Shown: positions 26,397-38,297 of the stretch, one piece after another | Layout of the letters: the number at the start of each line of letters is the position of its first letter | How positions within the stretch are numbered: the stretch's first letter is position 1 | NCBI GenBank assembly: GCA_011316305.1 | Contig: SAUG01000087.1 | Span: forward strand, 248,001-312,000 | Origin: Rusavskia elegans | Lineage: Eukaryota > Ascomycota > Lecanoromycetes > Teloschistales > Teloschistaceae | Length of the DNA: 64,000 bases | Reading direction: 5' to 3' | The notes under the pieces: model-generated | Database searches by the model: none | Told to the model about the DNA's origin: nothing | Seen by the model: only the letters and a program-made list of their open reading frames with translations | Program-made: the position numbers and the translations under genes

Positions 26397-26637
26397 TATT
26401 ATAAGCTATTTAAACTGCCTAGAGCTTATATAAAATTTAGTAGATATAGAAGTATTGGCCGATAGTACCGGCTGACTAATACGCTGACTAAGCCCCGTTA
26501 ACCGCGGTTTATTAATTCTGCGGGATTCGTTACCTAATTAGGCCTAGCGTTCAGCCTTGTTCGCTTGTTTATAGAGGAGCTTTCCACCTATATAGAAATA
26601 TCAAGCTATTATTATTATTTTAAATCGATTTATAATA
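26397..26637 (+). repeat. 3' LTR of element B
   Basis: 241 bp, the same length as the 5' LTR. Differences between the two are almost all transitions, which fits RIP after insertion. Confidence 0.9.
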
Positions 26638-27106
26638 TTTTTAGAATTAAATCTTCCTAGTCTATTTTATAAGCTAATATTTTAAATTAAATAGTATAAA
26701 TAGTTACCGATTTCTATTATTTTAGAACTATTAATTTTCTAGCTATTATTTTATCTTTATTATTTTTTCCGAAGGTTTCTTTTATAGCTATAATAAAATT
26801 ACCGAAGGTATAGAAAATCTATAATATTTTATCTTTTCTCTATCTTTCCGGGTTATCGAGATAATTTTCTATTCGAAGCTATACCTAATTAAAAGTAACT
26901 TATTCCGGATAGAATATTATAAATAGAACTTTACCTAGTTTATTTAGAAACTAGTTTATATATAATATAAAGTAGATATTTATCTAAATAATCTATAGTT
27001 TTAAAAATCCTTTATTTCTTTTATAGATATTTAGCGTTACTATTTTAATAGTATCGCTTCGATCTATAGATCGGGGTAACGAAATTAATATAGTAAATTA
27101 TTAAAA

Positions 27107-27517
27107 TAAAAATATCTCTATATATTAGAAGGCGTTATATTCGAGTCTAGCTATAGCCGTAGATATAGTCCGAACGACTAAATAGTAAAGAAATTCTAGT
27201 ATAGGTTATTATAACAAATTCTATATAGCTATAGAAATACGGTTATAATATTATAAGATATCTTTATTATAAAATAATTAAAAAGAAAATAGTAAATATA
27301 TATTTAATAATTATATTAATAATTAATAAAAAAATCTATCTATAGAAATAATAAGCGATATATATAATAAAAATAGCTATAAAAGCCGATAGGTAGCCGT
27401 TTACTAAAAATCCTATTAGAAAGAACGGCTATAGCGGCTATATACGGCTATAGATAATTAGGCTCGTTTGTTTAACTAATCTTTCTAGAGAACCTTTATG
27501 GAATCGTGGACGTAATA
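27107..27517 (-). repeat. LTR of A3, right copy
   Basis: Begins in an A-rich RIPped version of TGTAACGTCCCTG and ends GTGGACGTAATA at 27517, followed by TATTA. The start is uncertain by 1-2 bases. Confidence 0.75.
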
Positions 27518-27563
27518 TATTATAATCGACATCGTATCAAATTTCCCAGAATTTAATCAGATT

Positions 27564-28451
27564 CTAGATCATACTATCTTTTATCACTTCTCGCCATTGC
27601 TTAAATTCTTCGTAATCTAGAAAAAAGTTAAAATTTGAAAGCTACCAATCGTATAAACTAGTATCGACTCTATCGTCCAGGTCGTAAAAAAACTGGAAGT
27701 CGACTATTTCATTATATCTATATTTATAATTAAATCTAACTGTATCGTTATCTATTATCTTCGTCTATATATAATCATGGAAAAGCTGATAAAAGATCCA
27801 ATTCAGAGGGACTTTGGTTCCGAACTTTCGTGTAAAGAAACCTAGAGTAACGCCGATTTTCCAGAAGCTATATTGTTGGAGTTTTCTCGCGATATAATAT
27901 CGTGCTTTTATAGTAGACGGTTGTAAAAGATAATATTTTTAAAACCTACGTTTTATTAAAGTCTATAAGGAAATTTTATATAATATATATTTCTCGGATA
28001 TAGTCTATTTAAAAACGATTTCGTAAAATAATAAATTGGATTCCGGAAATTCGTATTTTTCTATTAACTTTTTTACCGAATAGATTCGGATAGCAATTTT
28101 ATTTATAATAGATAGGATTTCTATAAAAGCGATCTAAATTTCTGTTAACGACTCGCCTTTTTTATAGTATTTGTCGAAAGTACGTTTTAAAGTATCGATT
28201 ATACGATTACTTCCTGATATTAAAGCCGTAGGTTTTCGATTATCTTCGTTAGTATCATTTCGGAATTCTTTAAAGAAAATAATATCGGATAATAGATTAC
28301 CTTTCGGCGCTTTAACGTAGACGAATTGTCTAATACTATTTTTAAAGTATATTCGAGTATATATCGTGCGATTAGCTATAGCTCGGTGATCAGACGTATT
28401 ATAAAGAGTATCTAAGCTTTCGTATACCAGATTTTTGCGGGCGTTCGGCAT
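27564..28451 (-). pseudogene. Unrecognised gene, 5' intact and 3' RIP-decayed
   Basis: The ATG at 28451 opens a clean 105-codon frame (MPNARKNLVYESLDTLYNTS, then NRKPTALISGSNRIIDTLKR). After a TAG the same frame continues 190 more codons to a TAG at 27564-27566, with a few TAG/TGA stops. The continuation includes LQQYSFWKIGVTLGFFTRKF, TKVPLNWIFYQLFHDYI and YNEIVDFQFFYDLDDRVD. Total frame is 296 codons. The aromatic-rich, charged composition looks like a cellular enzyme, but I cannot name the family. Mutation density rises toward A3, the LTR element on its 3' side. The start has a balanced-composition upstream region. Confidence 0.5.
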
Positions 28452-28685
28452 ACAACCTGCTCGATTGAAGACTACAAAATAATAACTTTCGTAGTGAAGG
28501 AGCTAGTAGCTATAGTAGATTCGGAATCGGATGCGATATTGGCTGTCTGGTTATTAGTGTAACTAAAGAACGAGGTTCAGCAGAAATATAATGAATCCGT
28601 TGTTTAATACGAGAGATTGACAGCAGTCCGTTAGATAGTAGACGTTTACTATCTACTTCCGATCTTTAGGCGAAGGCCAGGTACA

Positions 28686-28994
28686 ACTTTGTAGCCCTGT
28701 AAAGTATAGCGAAGTCGCGATCTTGTTGATTAAGGACCGAGGCGAGGGTACCGACAGTATTATCATGCGAGAGAGGTGACGAAGGCGAAATATATATCCA
28801 GTGCCGATCTCAAGGATGACTAATAGGCTGCCAAGACCAATCAATCTTTCCTGCGCAAGAAGCTTTTAACCAGTCTGGCTGAATTGAAGCTGAAAAGACT
28901 GCGCAACGTTGGATTTTCGTTACTAGAAAATAAAAAAATTAGTAGCAAGAAGGAGATCCAGGATTTAATACTCGATGCTGATAGGGAAGTCTGA
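28686..28994 (+). pseudogene. Possible gene remnant with lysine-rich C-terminus
   Basis: A clean frame at 28833-28994 encodes 53 residues starting KTNQSFLRKKLLTSLAELKL and ending DREV, then TGA. Upstream on the same strand, 28686-28770 encodes YSEVAILLIKDRGEGTDSII, which could join through a short intron (GTGACG...AAG) or by a frame with two TAA/TAG stops. The family is not recognised. Minus-strand ORFs across the same bases look like shadows. Confidence 0.3.
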
Positions 28995-29141
28995 GGTTGA
29001 GGTGAACAGAGTACAAGATTAGTACAAATGCTCATGCTTAACACTTAGTTAAAGCATAGTTATAATGTCCTTGTAGAAATCCCAAAGCACTCCACATATA
29101 GTCAAAGGGATTCACGGCGCTTACCCAACAACTTTACTAAA

Positions 29142-30350
29142 ATGGCAGATCCTATCAGCCTTGCGTCAGGATTAGTGGTACTTACTACTTTTGCGCTTCA
29201 ATCGAGCAAAACCCTTTATCAGGCGGTTGAAAGCTTTAAGAGCAATCGGAAGGCCATTCGTGATCTTAGAGAAGAATTGGAGGTACTTAATGGGGTCTTG
29301 CGGTCACTTGCAGAGACAGCGACAGGCAATGAAATACATCTTGATGCTCTCAAGCTCCCTCTGCTTCGATGTGGTGCCGCATGTGAAGACTTCGAGGCAT
29401 ACAAATCCACAATCAGTATTGCCCTTGGCGATGCAAACATGTAAGGCTCATTTACCACTTGTCACGGAAAAGCTGACAAGGTTGTCATAAGTCGTAAAGC
29501 AGCGGTTACTGCTCGTGTTCTGGAGCAATATAAAGACTTGATTACCAATACCACCACCGACCTGGAGGAACGTTTACAGGAAATCGACGATAAACTGCAA
29601 GAGCTATCTTTGCAGAAACTAAGGTTGACAGATAATAAATTGCTTTATCAACAGCACTTAGAAGAGGAAAGAGCCAGTACGAGACAATGCCTCAGGATCT
29701 GTGCTTAAGTCGCAAAGTATATAGATCACCTTTATCTCAGTACCCAGGAACCCGTCCATCCTAACACCGGCCAAGCAGTTATTTCTGTGCTTGGAAATTC
29801 CTTCTCCGCTAGACGAGCCACCGGAACAACCATTTAAGAATATAAAGAGAGACTTGAGAATACAAACTACGAGCTGGAAAACCATCTACGTACAATAAAC
29901 AGCAGGCTGGCGTCTCTTACAGTGGCCAATAGCAAAACAGATAAAGGAGCGGAGGAGAAACGAATACAAGAAGAGAAGGACTCTATTGAACAATACCTCG
30001 GGATCTGCGTCGAGGCCGCTGGGCAGGCAGATTATGCTCGAACAAATGTTGTCGAAGATATTTCTTCTGGCCACGAGTCGTATCAAGTGGTCGTTGCGAC
30101 ACTTGGAGATCGTATTGCAGCTCGACGACTTATCACAGGAGATAAGTCAACGCAGTGGGTTGGACAGATGTCCGATACTACACTCCAACAACTGTCGCGA
30201 GATCGTGGTTATGGACCTGCAAGGGAAGCTACACAGGAAGAGTGCCAGAAGCCTGTGTTTGTGCAGAGTGAGACAGCCAAAGGGTTTGAGCATCGTCATG
30301 GGACAGGCTACAAACTCAGCCCCAATCGTTCATCCGACAGCGTTGGCTGA
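29142..30350 (+). pseudogene. PF17111-type (azaphilone-cluster protein L N-terminal) gene, two stops
   Basis: The ATG at 29142 starts MADPISLASGLVVLTTFALQ, the classic start of fungal PF17111 proteins, followed by a helical SKTLYQAVESFKSNRKAIRD stretch. A 51-bp intron (29441-29491: GTAAGG, branch GCTGAC, end TAAG) restores the frame into ARVLEQYKDLI and a long coiled-coil segment (LEERLQEIDDKLQELSL). The domain ends with a VVVATLGDRIAARRL, GQMSD and FEHRHGTGYKLSP block. The frame is 386 codons in total with TAA stops at 29706 and 29835. The first follows ICA, where relatives commonly have Gln, so CAA to TAA fits light RIP. The family's molecular role is not established; it often occurs near signalling or NLR-type genes. 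Confidence 0.7.
29441..29491 (+). other. Predicted intron of the PF17111-type gene
   Basis: GTAAGG donor, GCTGAC branch-like site, TAAG acceptor, 51 bp. Splicing joins AT and T into an Ile codon and keeps the frame. Confidence 0.6.
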
Positions 30351-31084
30351 ATACAATGATTTATGTTCAAGGTGCCAGGTATATGGCATACGACGGATTA
30401 TAGTCATAAACGCCGCGCAACTTCAATGGAATAGCGTCCTGTTAAGTAAGGATGATGCTAATAGGGCTGGAAAAGTAATATTATGATCAAGCATCATGAC
30501 CTTCGGACAGCATGTGGCAGGGATTCTTGTTCGGCCCAGTGAACAGGTTTTTGGAAACCTGGGATCGAATGCTCTCGCCAGCGCCTGGCTTTTCTCCGGT
30601 ATCAAACGTCATCGGTCCGCTCACCAAGGCCCACAATGATGAGATGCCTGTCGTCATCGGTTCGGAGCCTCCGTTGAGCTGCGGAAAAGTTCATAGGGCA
30701 AAATGCTTAGCAAGTTCGCTAGATTTTATGACACTTGAAGAACTGGTAAATTTGAAATTTCAGATGCGGACGTATTAATTTGAACGCGCTGTGGGAATCG
30801 GAGGAGATTGAGGCAAAAAACGGTTAAGTTTGGTGGTGGAATGGATGATTTATGGGCTCTCTCACGAAAGCTCTCTGGTTTTGTTGGGGAAGCTGGTGAA
30901 TGCCAAGACTTTTCTGTCACCTCTAGGGTGACAAGAAAATCTTTCGAAGAAGATTTTAATCCCACTGATTACGGCCTCCGTCTACTTTAAAATGAATTCG
31001 GTTATCATACTTGCGTACCTCAAGCTATGCCCATGTGGATGCTTTACATCATGAATTTGGCTGTGCAAATTACTCCTGTCGATA
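30351..31084 (+). other. Genic-composition spacer with short unassigned ORFs
   Basis: Normal GC, no RIP look. ORFs of 47 codons (30496-30639, MTFGQHVAGILVRPSEQVFG) and 60 codons (30808-30990, ending FEEDFNPTDYGLRLL) may be exon fragments of a lost gene. Neither matches a family I know. Confidence 0.3.
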
Positions 31085-33476
31085 ATGGCATTCTTCAGTC
31101 TTCCCAATGAGATTACGATCGAGATCGTTAAAAATTTGGACAAGGAGCAAGACATCCATTCTCTGATCCGCGTTAGTAGGCGATTTCACCATCTCTTTGA
31201 TGACTATTTGTATTGCTACAATACAAAACATCGGAGATGCAGTGCTTTGTTCTGGGCTGTGAAGCATGGTCGTGAATCCACAGTGCGCAAATTGCTTCAC
31301 CTAGGAGCAGATGAGAATGTCAAAATCCCCCTGGGGGGCTCCTGTCTGGGGTTATATTGAGTTTTCATATATACATGTGTGTTTCATCAACGTTATATAC
31401 GGCAACGATTGTTGTATTTCACGTATAAAGAAATTTTCACAGCTAAAGGTATATTTATCAGGCAAAAATTGCAGCGCAGTTAATTATATTGACTATTTCC
31501 TTTTTTATTCGATTACGAATTCTCTACTATATTTAAATACTATATATTCCTTCCTCGACGTTATAAATAATTAGGAATATCTAATATTTCCGCTATATCT
31601 ACCTGTTATACTGCGAAGTAATTATATATATTCGTCGTATCAGCCGTATTTATTATATAACCCGTATCTAAACGCTTCGTTAAATTATTAAAATACTCTT
31701 TAGCCTACTTAGCTTTAAAAGGGTCGCTAGGCAGTACGCTAGCTACTACGGCTAGAAGTTTTACCCGGTCGATTAGATTAAAAAGGGGTAGAGAAGTTAG
31801 ATAGTACGTTTTAAAGGCGGTAAAGAAGAAATCTAGGTTAAAGTCGAAATAGGTTACTCTAGCTATAACGAGATAGTCGACGATCGCGCAGGTAGATATA
31901 GTTATTACGGATATAGATACTACCGTCTGGTTTAGTTTATAGCTATAGCTATTACGGAAGTATATACGTACGTAAAGGCTTTTAGTAAATTATAGTACTT
32001 ACGAAGGGTTTATATTACTAGTAAATAAAAAAGAAACGATAATTACGAGGTATATTTATCTATAAAAATCTCTACGTTAAATTATCGGTAGAAGAATACG
32101 TTATATTATTAAATAAATTTAAATTAAAATTCTATAGAAAGAATCGTTATTTACGTTAACTAAACTAGGATATAAATTCTGCTACCGTATATTTAATACT
32201 AGTATACTAACGTTTGATTTGCTCACTGAACCACTGGTTTATCGGGCACCAAAACCAAAACAAATAACTAAATAAAGAGAATGTCAAAATACAGAAGGCA
32301 AGAAGCACTAAAAGGGAGATACGAGCTGATTTGACGTCTCTTCATTTAGCGGCTTTAAAAGGCCATCTTGCCATAGTGAAATTATTGCTTGAAGTTGGAG
32401 CCGATTCTAAAGCCAAAGTCCGGAAGAGGTGGACGCCGCTCTATTTCGCACTTATCGTAAGGCATGGAGAGGTTGCTCGTACTATTTCCGGCTGTATAAA
32501 CAACCTACAAGATTGCTTGATAGATTTAAGAAAAAGGTTAACTCCCTTCCATATATTATATCAATTCGGATTTTAGAATTGTACGCGGTATTTTCTAAAT
32601 TAAAGTGCAAACGTTGATACTATAGACGCGTATGTAATAATACCACTTTACTACGCGCTCTTGTAAAATCTTTCGCTTTCAGAATCAGGCTGTTATTTTA
32701 CTATATCTAGAACCAATATTAGAAGGAAGTTTGAACCCGGTCCTAACGAGATCTTCGAAATAGTAAAGGTGTTGGTAGAGTTTAGAGCGAATCGAATACT
32801 TGAGAGTTAGCTGCGGTCTGGAGGAAAGCCTATTACGGCCTATAAATATGGATTAAACCATCCGTATAATCGAGTAAAAGCGCTTTTCTTCGACTCTCTT
32901 TATAATATTCCTAAATACAAGCCCGGTTCTCTGCAAATCGATCGAGCCTAGATATAGTCCTTACTTTCAGAAACGAAAGGAAAGGAACGGGATAGTCCTG
33001 ACCTAATGGATTATATTAATATTGAACGCTTCTTTAAAAGCTACCCTAGCCCGCGAATATCTGACGGACGTAAGGCACATCCAGATAATCTCGATCTCAG
33101 CTTTTTCCCAGTTCTCGATAATATCGATCAACCGCAGATCTCTAGCCCGAGGACACGTATCTCTGACGGCCCGTAGTCACCCTCAAACACTGAAAGTCTC
33201 ATTGCAGGCTTTTCAGTCTTTAAAAAACCCAACGTTCTGCCAGTTGCCGAACGAAGCACACAAGTCAATCCCTTTCCTCAGCTTAACAGTCATATGTCCA
33301 AGAATTCCTTTGAGACCGAGGCGGGACAATTTTGGGCAGAATTTGGGAAGCCAAAAGATTACCCTGTGGCTGAAGAAGTGTTTTCCAGTTCTCCTAGCAG
33401 CGAGATGAACTCTCTATCAGAAACAAAGCGTACAAGGTTACGTGGTAAAAATCGATGGCAGCCGTTAAAATTCTAA
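31085..33476 (+). pseudogene. F-box/ankyrin-repeat gene split by an insertion and RIP stops
   Basis: The ATG at 31085 begins with an F-box (FFSLPNEITIEIVKNL, then SLIRVSRRFHHLF), followed by a first ankyrin unit (ALFWAVKHGRESTVRKLLHL). At codon 77 a 950-bp insertion interrupts the frame. It resumes in the same frame after the 14-bp duplicated site with TSLHLAALKGHLAIVKLLLE, KRWTPLYFALIVRHGEVART and a decayed TPFHI..QFGF..CTRYFLN unit. Next come ANVDTIDAY..PLYYALL and VKVLVEFRAN, then a non-ankyrin C-terminus ending KRTRLRGKNRWQPLKF at 33476. Without the insertion and one site copy the frame is 476 codons. Internal stops (32577 and seven or so further) are TAG/TAA at places where Gln is expected. 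F-box plus ankyrin suggests an SCF substrate receptor. Confidence 0.8.
31327..32276. mobile_element. 950-bp RIPped insertion in the F-box/ankyrin gene
   Basis: Flanked by perfect 14-bp direct copies of GAGAATGTCAAAAT (31313-31326 and 32277-32290). The interior is AT-rich and RIPped except at its ends. The left end starts CCCCCTGGGGGG; the right end is an A-rich AAACCAAAACAAATAACTAA-type tail. A long variable-length duplication plus A-rich end fits target-primed insertion (LINE or SINE-like). On the minus strand a decayed frame reads TSLPLFNLIDRVKLLAVVAS, which I cannot assign. It has no LTRs or inverted repeats. Confidence 0.7.
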
Positions 33477-33995
33477 GGAATTCATATACCAGTTATTTAC
33501 AACATAGCAATTCACTCTCTGGACAAGCTCTATTCGAGGATATTTGTCTACAAACGCTGTATGGGTAGCGTCTGCTAATAGGAGATATCTTTCCACAGCA
33601 TGGTTCCGATCCAAATTCTCACTGGTATCTAATTTCCTATTGTGCCCTGTCTTCCTTTTCCATGTCGCTTTAGTCCAGGGAGTGTCTGGCGATTGTGATT
33701 CGCTATCCTGGTCTGTTGTGCCCGAAATGGTAGGCTGACCCAGCTGACCGATACAAGCACCGACTGCCATAGGAGTCTGAGGATAAGATAGATGCTGTGA
33801 CTTGTCAAGCTATTTTCTTGCGTCAGCTTTATATTCCATCCAGAGGAAGAGAATTTGCACTGTACGTTTATCGATTGAGTCCACTCGGCGAGATATCGCT
33901 GCCTTTTTCTCATCTTTACTATCGTATTCTTCGTTAGTCTCCTTAGTGTTATCCTCTCGGCCTCCGTTATTAACGACGGCATCTGTGCTAATCAA
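33465..33995 (-). pseudogene. Small minus-strand ORF with one TAG
   Basis: A 177-codon frame from ATG 33995 (MISTDAVVNNGGREDNTKET) to a stop at 33465. It has a single internal TAG after MEYKADARK (33810) and continues in frame into MAVGACIGQLGQPTISGTTD and ERYLLLADATHTAFVDKYPR. Highly charged, no family recognised. It ends 12 bp inside the 3' end of the convergent F-box/ankyrin frame. Gln to TAG would explain the break. The plus strand over the same bases has more stops, which favours minus, but the gene is uncertain. Confidence 0.35.
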
Positions 33996-34254
33996 TAAAT
34001 CTTAAGAAGAAACGTAGAGAGATTTCTACGATAATAAGAGAGAAATTGTTCTGGACTAAATTTAAGGATCTGTCCCGACAGCCTTACGTAAGCCCCCACC
34101 TAGAGCAGCCGTAAGCTATCCAAACGTCATGATATTTGATTATAATTCGTTTCATTCCCGTTCCAGTTGAAACCTGTCAGCATCTTGGTATGACCTACAC
34201 TAAGCTTTGTTAGGCTAGACGCTTTTATCTCGATACAAAGTGTCTATTTCTTAT
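33996..34254. other. Spacer before the copia element
   Basis: Balanced composition with no gene seen. It ends at the TGTGAG start of the left copia LTR. Confidence 0.4.
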
Positions 34255-34477
34255 TGTGAGACGATTGGATGTGGATATATAATCGTATTGATTGAGATAT
34301 ACGAAAAGTAAAATCTATTAAATTACTAAATTATATAGAATATAGCCGTTACTAATATCCGCGAAATCTAATAGAATAGATATTATATTTAAATAGATAA
34401 ATTATATAATTTTAGTAATTATTTTAGAGAAATTTAGATAATTCTTTTATAATAATCCCGTTATATAGACTCTTATA
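34255..34477 (-). repeat. 3' LTR of the copia element
   Basis: 223 bp. The outer 40 bp keep the unmutated TGTGAGACGATTGGATGTGG. It aligns end to end with 46719-46941. Confidence 0.8.
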
Positions 34478-34899
34478 CCTTTTTAGAATCGATTATTTAT
34501 ATTTTTAATTTTAACTCTATTTTTCGCTACTATATATTATTGTAAACTTTATTTTTTTCTTTAATTCAATCGAATTTAGATATATTAGTAATATATAGAA
34601 TACTAGAAGCGATAGTAAAAGAATTACTATTATAGTATTCTTTTATAAGTAGATTCTAGAATTTTAGAAAATTTATAAATTTTTTATAATATTAAATCGA
34701 AAAAGCTTTTATAAAGCTATTTACTAGAATTACTATAGAAGCTATATATCTAATAGATATATAAATCTATTATAAACCATCTAATATAGCTAGTAATAAT
34801 AAATATTAATATAGCGGAATTCTATTATAAACTATAAATTTATATTTTAAAGTATTTATATTATTTATATATTATTAATTTAAATATATACTTTATAAT

Positions 34900-35389
34900 T
34901 TAGATTAAATAATATTTTTTTAAAAAACCGATTCTATTATAGGAATTCTTTTCTACTAGTAATAGCTACGAGGATTCGGTTTTAGTTAAATTTATTATAA
35001 CTATTTTCTATTTTAAAACTTTCTAATCTATTATTCCGCCGAATGATTTAAACGCGTAGTTTTATAAATTTCGTCGAATTACTAGATTATCTATAAATAA
35101 AGTATCCGAAAAAAAAGATAAATAATATATTTAGATTAGTTATATAAAAATTAAAGATAATTAAATAGAATCTATAATATATTAAATACTATATAGTTTT
35201 AATTACTAATTTCAAATAATATTTCGATAGATTCGTTAAAAATTCTAAAAGTTTTAAGACGGTATAACTAATATTAGCGCGAGTAATAATTACTATAAAA
35301 TTAAATAATTCAACTAGTTATTAATATAATAGAATTTACTAAAATTCGGCCGTACCTATATTTTTAATAAACGTTTCGGAGCTAATAAA
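34900..35389 (-). pseudogene. Copia RNase H region
   Basis: Minus-strand frame with copia RNase H hallmarks: FLTNLSKYYLKLVIKTI followed by YLIYYRFY, then DTLFIDNLVIRRNL..YAFKSFGGIID.K and a decayed VTLSSTEAE-type block (VIINLTKTESS), ending NRIGFLKK. It is the continuation of the reverse-transcriptase frame at 42.35-43.4 kb, displaced 7 kb by A1. Confidence 0.75.
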
Positions 35390-35394
35390 TAAAG

Positions 35395-35803
35395 TGTAAC
35401 GTTCCTATATATCAGAAGACGTTACGTTCGAGCCTAGCTATAGCCGTAGACGTAGTCCGAACTACTAAATAGTAAAGGAATTCTAGCGTAGATTATTATA
35501 ACTAATTCTATATAGCCGTAGAAGTATAGTTATAATATTATAAAGCGTCTTTATTATAAAATAATTAAAAAGAAAATAGTAGAGACGTATTTAATAATTA
35601 TATTAACGACTAACGAATAAAACTATTTATAGAAGTAATAAAGAATATATATAGTAAAAGTAGCTATAAAGGTCGATAGATAGCCGTCTATTAAAAGTCC
35701 CGTTAGAAAAAACGGCTATAGCAGCTATAGGCGGCTATAGATATTTAGATTCGCTTATCTAACTAATTTTCTAGAAAACTTCTATAAAATTATAGATATA
35801 ATA
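35395..35803 (-). repeat. LTR of A1, left (3') copy
   Basis: Starts TGTAACGTTCCTA and ends GATATAATA. 409 bp. Followed by CGGCCTC, the complement of a polypurine-like GAGGCCG. Confidence 0.85.
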
Positions 35804-38297
35804 CGGCCTCTTTTATATCGCTTTTTATCTAGTATAAAAACCGTCTATAGAATATAAAAAAAACTTTCTTTCTTTTTTTTTTTTTCTTTTATTAATATCT
35901 TTATTATATATTCTCGAAAGGTAAATCGACTAAAATTATTTTATTATATCTAATTAAAAGGAGTTATAATATCTTTTTTTTTATTTTTTATATATCTATA
36001 ATCCTTTAAAAGAATATAAAATTAAAGTTAGCGGTAATATTTATAGTAAATATATTTAGATTTAGAAATCCTATAATCTTTTAATTTCTAATACTATCTA
36101 TATATTATTTATTTTATTTCTTTATTCCTACTAACTTTTATAGGAAAGCGTCTTAAAAATAAAAAAAATAAACTTCGTTCTAATATCGCGGGTATTATTA
36201 AAAAATATTCCGAGATTTACTATTATATCGAATCTTTCTTTAATTCTAAAAAGGAGATTTATAATAAACGCTTTACCTAAAAATGACGGATTTCTATTAA
36301 CTTTTTAATAAATAAAAATATTTTATTATTTATTATTACGTTTTAGATAAATATAAAAATAATTTTATTATTTAGAAATAACGCGTACTTTCTCGTTTTA
36401 ATAAACTTAATAATCCGGTTATATTTTATTTCTCTATTAGTTTTATACTAGCCGTATAAAAGGCGTTTATTAAATCGGTATCTATATTTAATTTAAATAA
36501 ATTAAATTAATTTTTAAAAAAGATTAACTTCTTTTAATCTCTAGAAACTACGGGTTCCTAAAAAAGATTTAATAAAAGACTTTTTTCCGCTATTTTCGGT
36601 ATCTAATTTATATATTTATATTATAAATTTTTTTAAATTCTTCTAATAATCTAGCTAAATCTAGATCTTTAGCTACTATTTTATTCTATAATAATAAAGA
36701 TAGATACTAGTCGAATTCGTAATTTTTTAGTTAAATATTTAATATTAGATCCGGTATCCCTTTATTTTAATCTACTTGGTTTAGTTTATAGTATTTAATT
36801 TTATCTATAACGTTTACTATATTTTAATATATTTTCCTAATATAATTTATCTAAAGCTATTAAATTATTTTTCTACTTTTATTATATTTTTTAGTAAATT
36901 ATTAAAGAAAATAGTAGTATTCCTTTTAGATTTTTATTTTCTAAACTTTTCCGTCTTCTTTAAATTTTTTATCTAAATCCTTAATCTCTTTATAATTTAT
37001 TATTAAAATAATATTTATTTCTTTATATAAAAGGTTTTTATAGGCTAGAAGATATATTATTTATAGTTCTATTTTTTTACTAATTATATTTTCTTTTATT
37101 AATTTTTTTAGAATCGATTCTTTCTATTTATTTTCTAAAATAATATAACTTTTCTAATTTTCGATTATAGTAAAACTTATCGTTTTAATTAACCTATATT
37201 TTATTTTAATTTTAATATTAAAGATTCTATTATCTTTTATTATTTATCTATAGAAATATCCTTTAATTTTATTATAAAATCCCTTTATAACTTTATTATC
37301 TTCTTCTTTATTTATAAAAGCTATTATTTATTAACTTCCGATTTTAATTTTAAATATTACTATAAAAGGTTTTTTAGTTTTATATAATTTAAAGTCGATT
37401 ATTAGCTTTATTTTCTATATTTTTCTAGGTTTTTTAAAATACTATCCTATTTCCTCTTTATCTAATAGGTAGATAGGGTTAATATTATTATAGTAGGCGA
37501 ACTAGCTTTTTACTATATATTTATTAGATTATTTTATTATTATTTTAAAAAAGTATTCGGTTATTTTAGTTATTTTTTTAATTAGATAATTTCTTTTAAA
37601 GTATCCTTTTTTTCTATATAAATAATAAACTTTAGTTTATAATTTTCTAGTTTCGATAGTATTAAATTCTATTAGATTTCTTTTAGACGTTTTTTTAGTA
37701 GGTCCTATTTTACTAAATATCTATTTATTTAAATATATTTTATACTATCTAGTATCGATCCTTATTATAAACTCGATAAAATCTATTAACGAATCTAGTT
37801 CTTCGATTATTATTATAATTTTTTTTACTTTTATCTAGAATCCTTTATAGAAATAAACTATTAAAACTAAATCTTTCTAGTCTATTTTATAAACTAACGT
37901 TCTAAACTAAATAGTATAGATAACTACTAATTTCTACTATTTTAGAACTATTAATCTTTTATTTATTACCTTTTCCTTATTATTATCTCCGAAAGCTTTT
38001 TTTATAACTATAATAAGATTATCGAAGATATAGAAAATCTATACTATTTTATCTTCTTTTTATCTTTCCGGGTTATCGAGGTAATTTTCTATTCGAAACT
38101 ATATCTAATTAAAAGTAGCTTTTTCTAGATATAATATTATAAATAGAACTTTAATTATTTTATTCGGAAACTAGTTTATATATAATTTAAAATAGATATT
38201 TATTTAAATAATCTATAGTTTTAAAGATTTTTTATTTCTTTTATAGATATTTAGTATTACTATTTTAATAATATCGCTTTAATCTTTAGATCGGGAT

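Larger units (their letters stand above)
19131..26637 (+). mobile_element. Element B: full-length Ty3/gypsy with chromodomain
   Basis: 7,507 bp with two LTRs of exactly 241 bp (19131-19371 and 26397-26637). It is inserted into A3 with target duplication CTTTT (19126-19130) and TTTTT (26638-26642), a one-base C-to-T difference. LTRs begin TATTATA (RIPped TGTTATA) and end TATAATA (RIPped TATAACA). The gag-pol order on the plus strand is reverse transcriptase, RNase H, integrase, chromodomain, which is the Ty3/gypsy chromovirus order. All frames are interrupted by RIP stops, so the copy is dead. Confidence 0.9.
16659..27517 (-). mobile_element. A3: gag-only LTR element split by gypsy element B
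   Basis: Two LTRs of about 410 bp (16659-17068 and 27107-27517) flank an interior that, after removing element B, is about 2.53 kb. That is the same interior length as copies A1 and A2. The outer target duplication is TATCA on the left and TATTA on the right, a single C-to-T difference. The family codes on the minus strand: a polypurine-like GGGAAGGC stretch lies next to the 16.66-kb LTR when read on minus. Copy A4 shows that the interior encodes a gag with a CCHC knuckle and an aspartic-protease-like block but no reverse transcriptase in 2.5 kb. This makes the family non-autonomous (TR-GAG type). Heavily RIPped. Confidence 0.8.

Noticed and set aside
31327..32276. Large intron in the F-box/ankyrin gene
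   Set aside because: The 14-bp flanking repeats, RIPped interior and 950-bp size contrast with the 51-85 bp introns here; no matching splice sites at the breaks.
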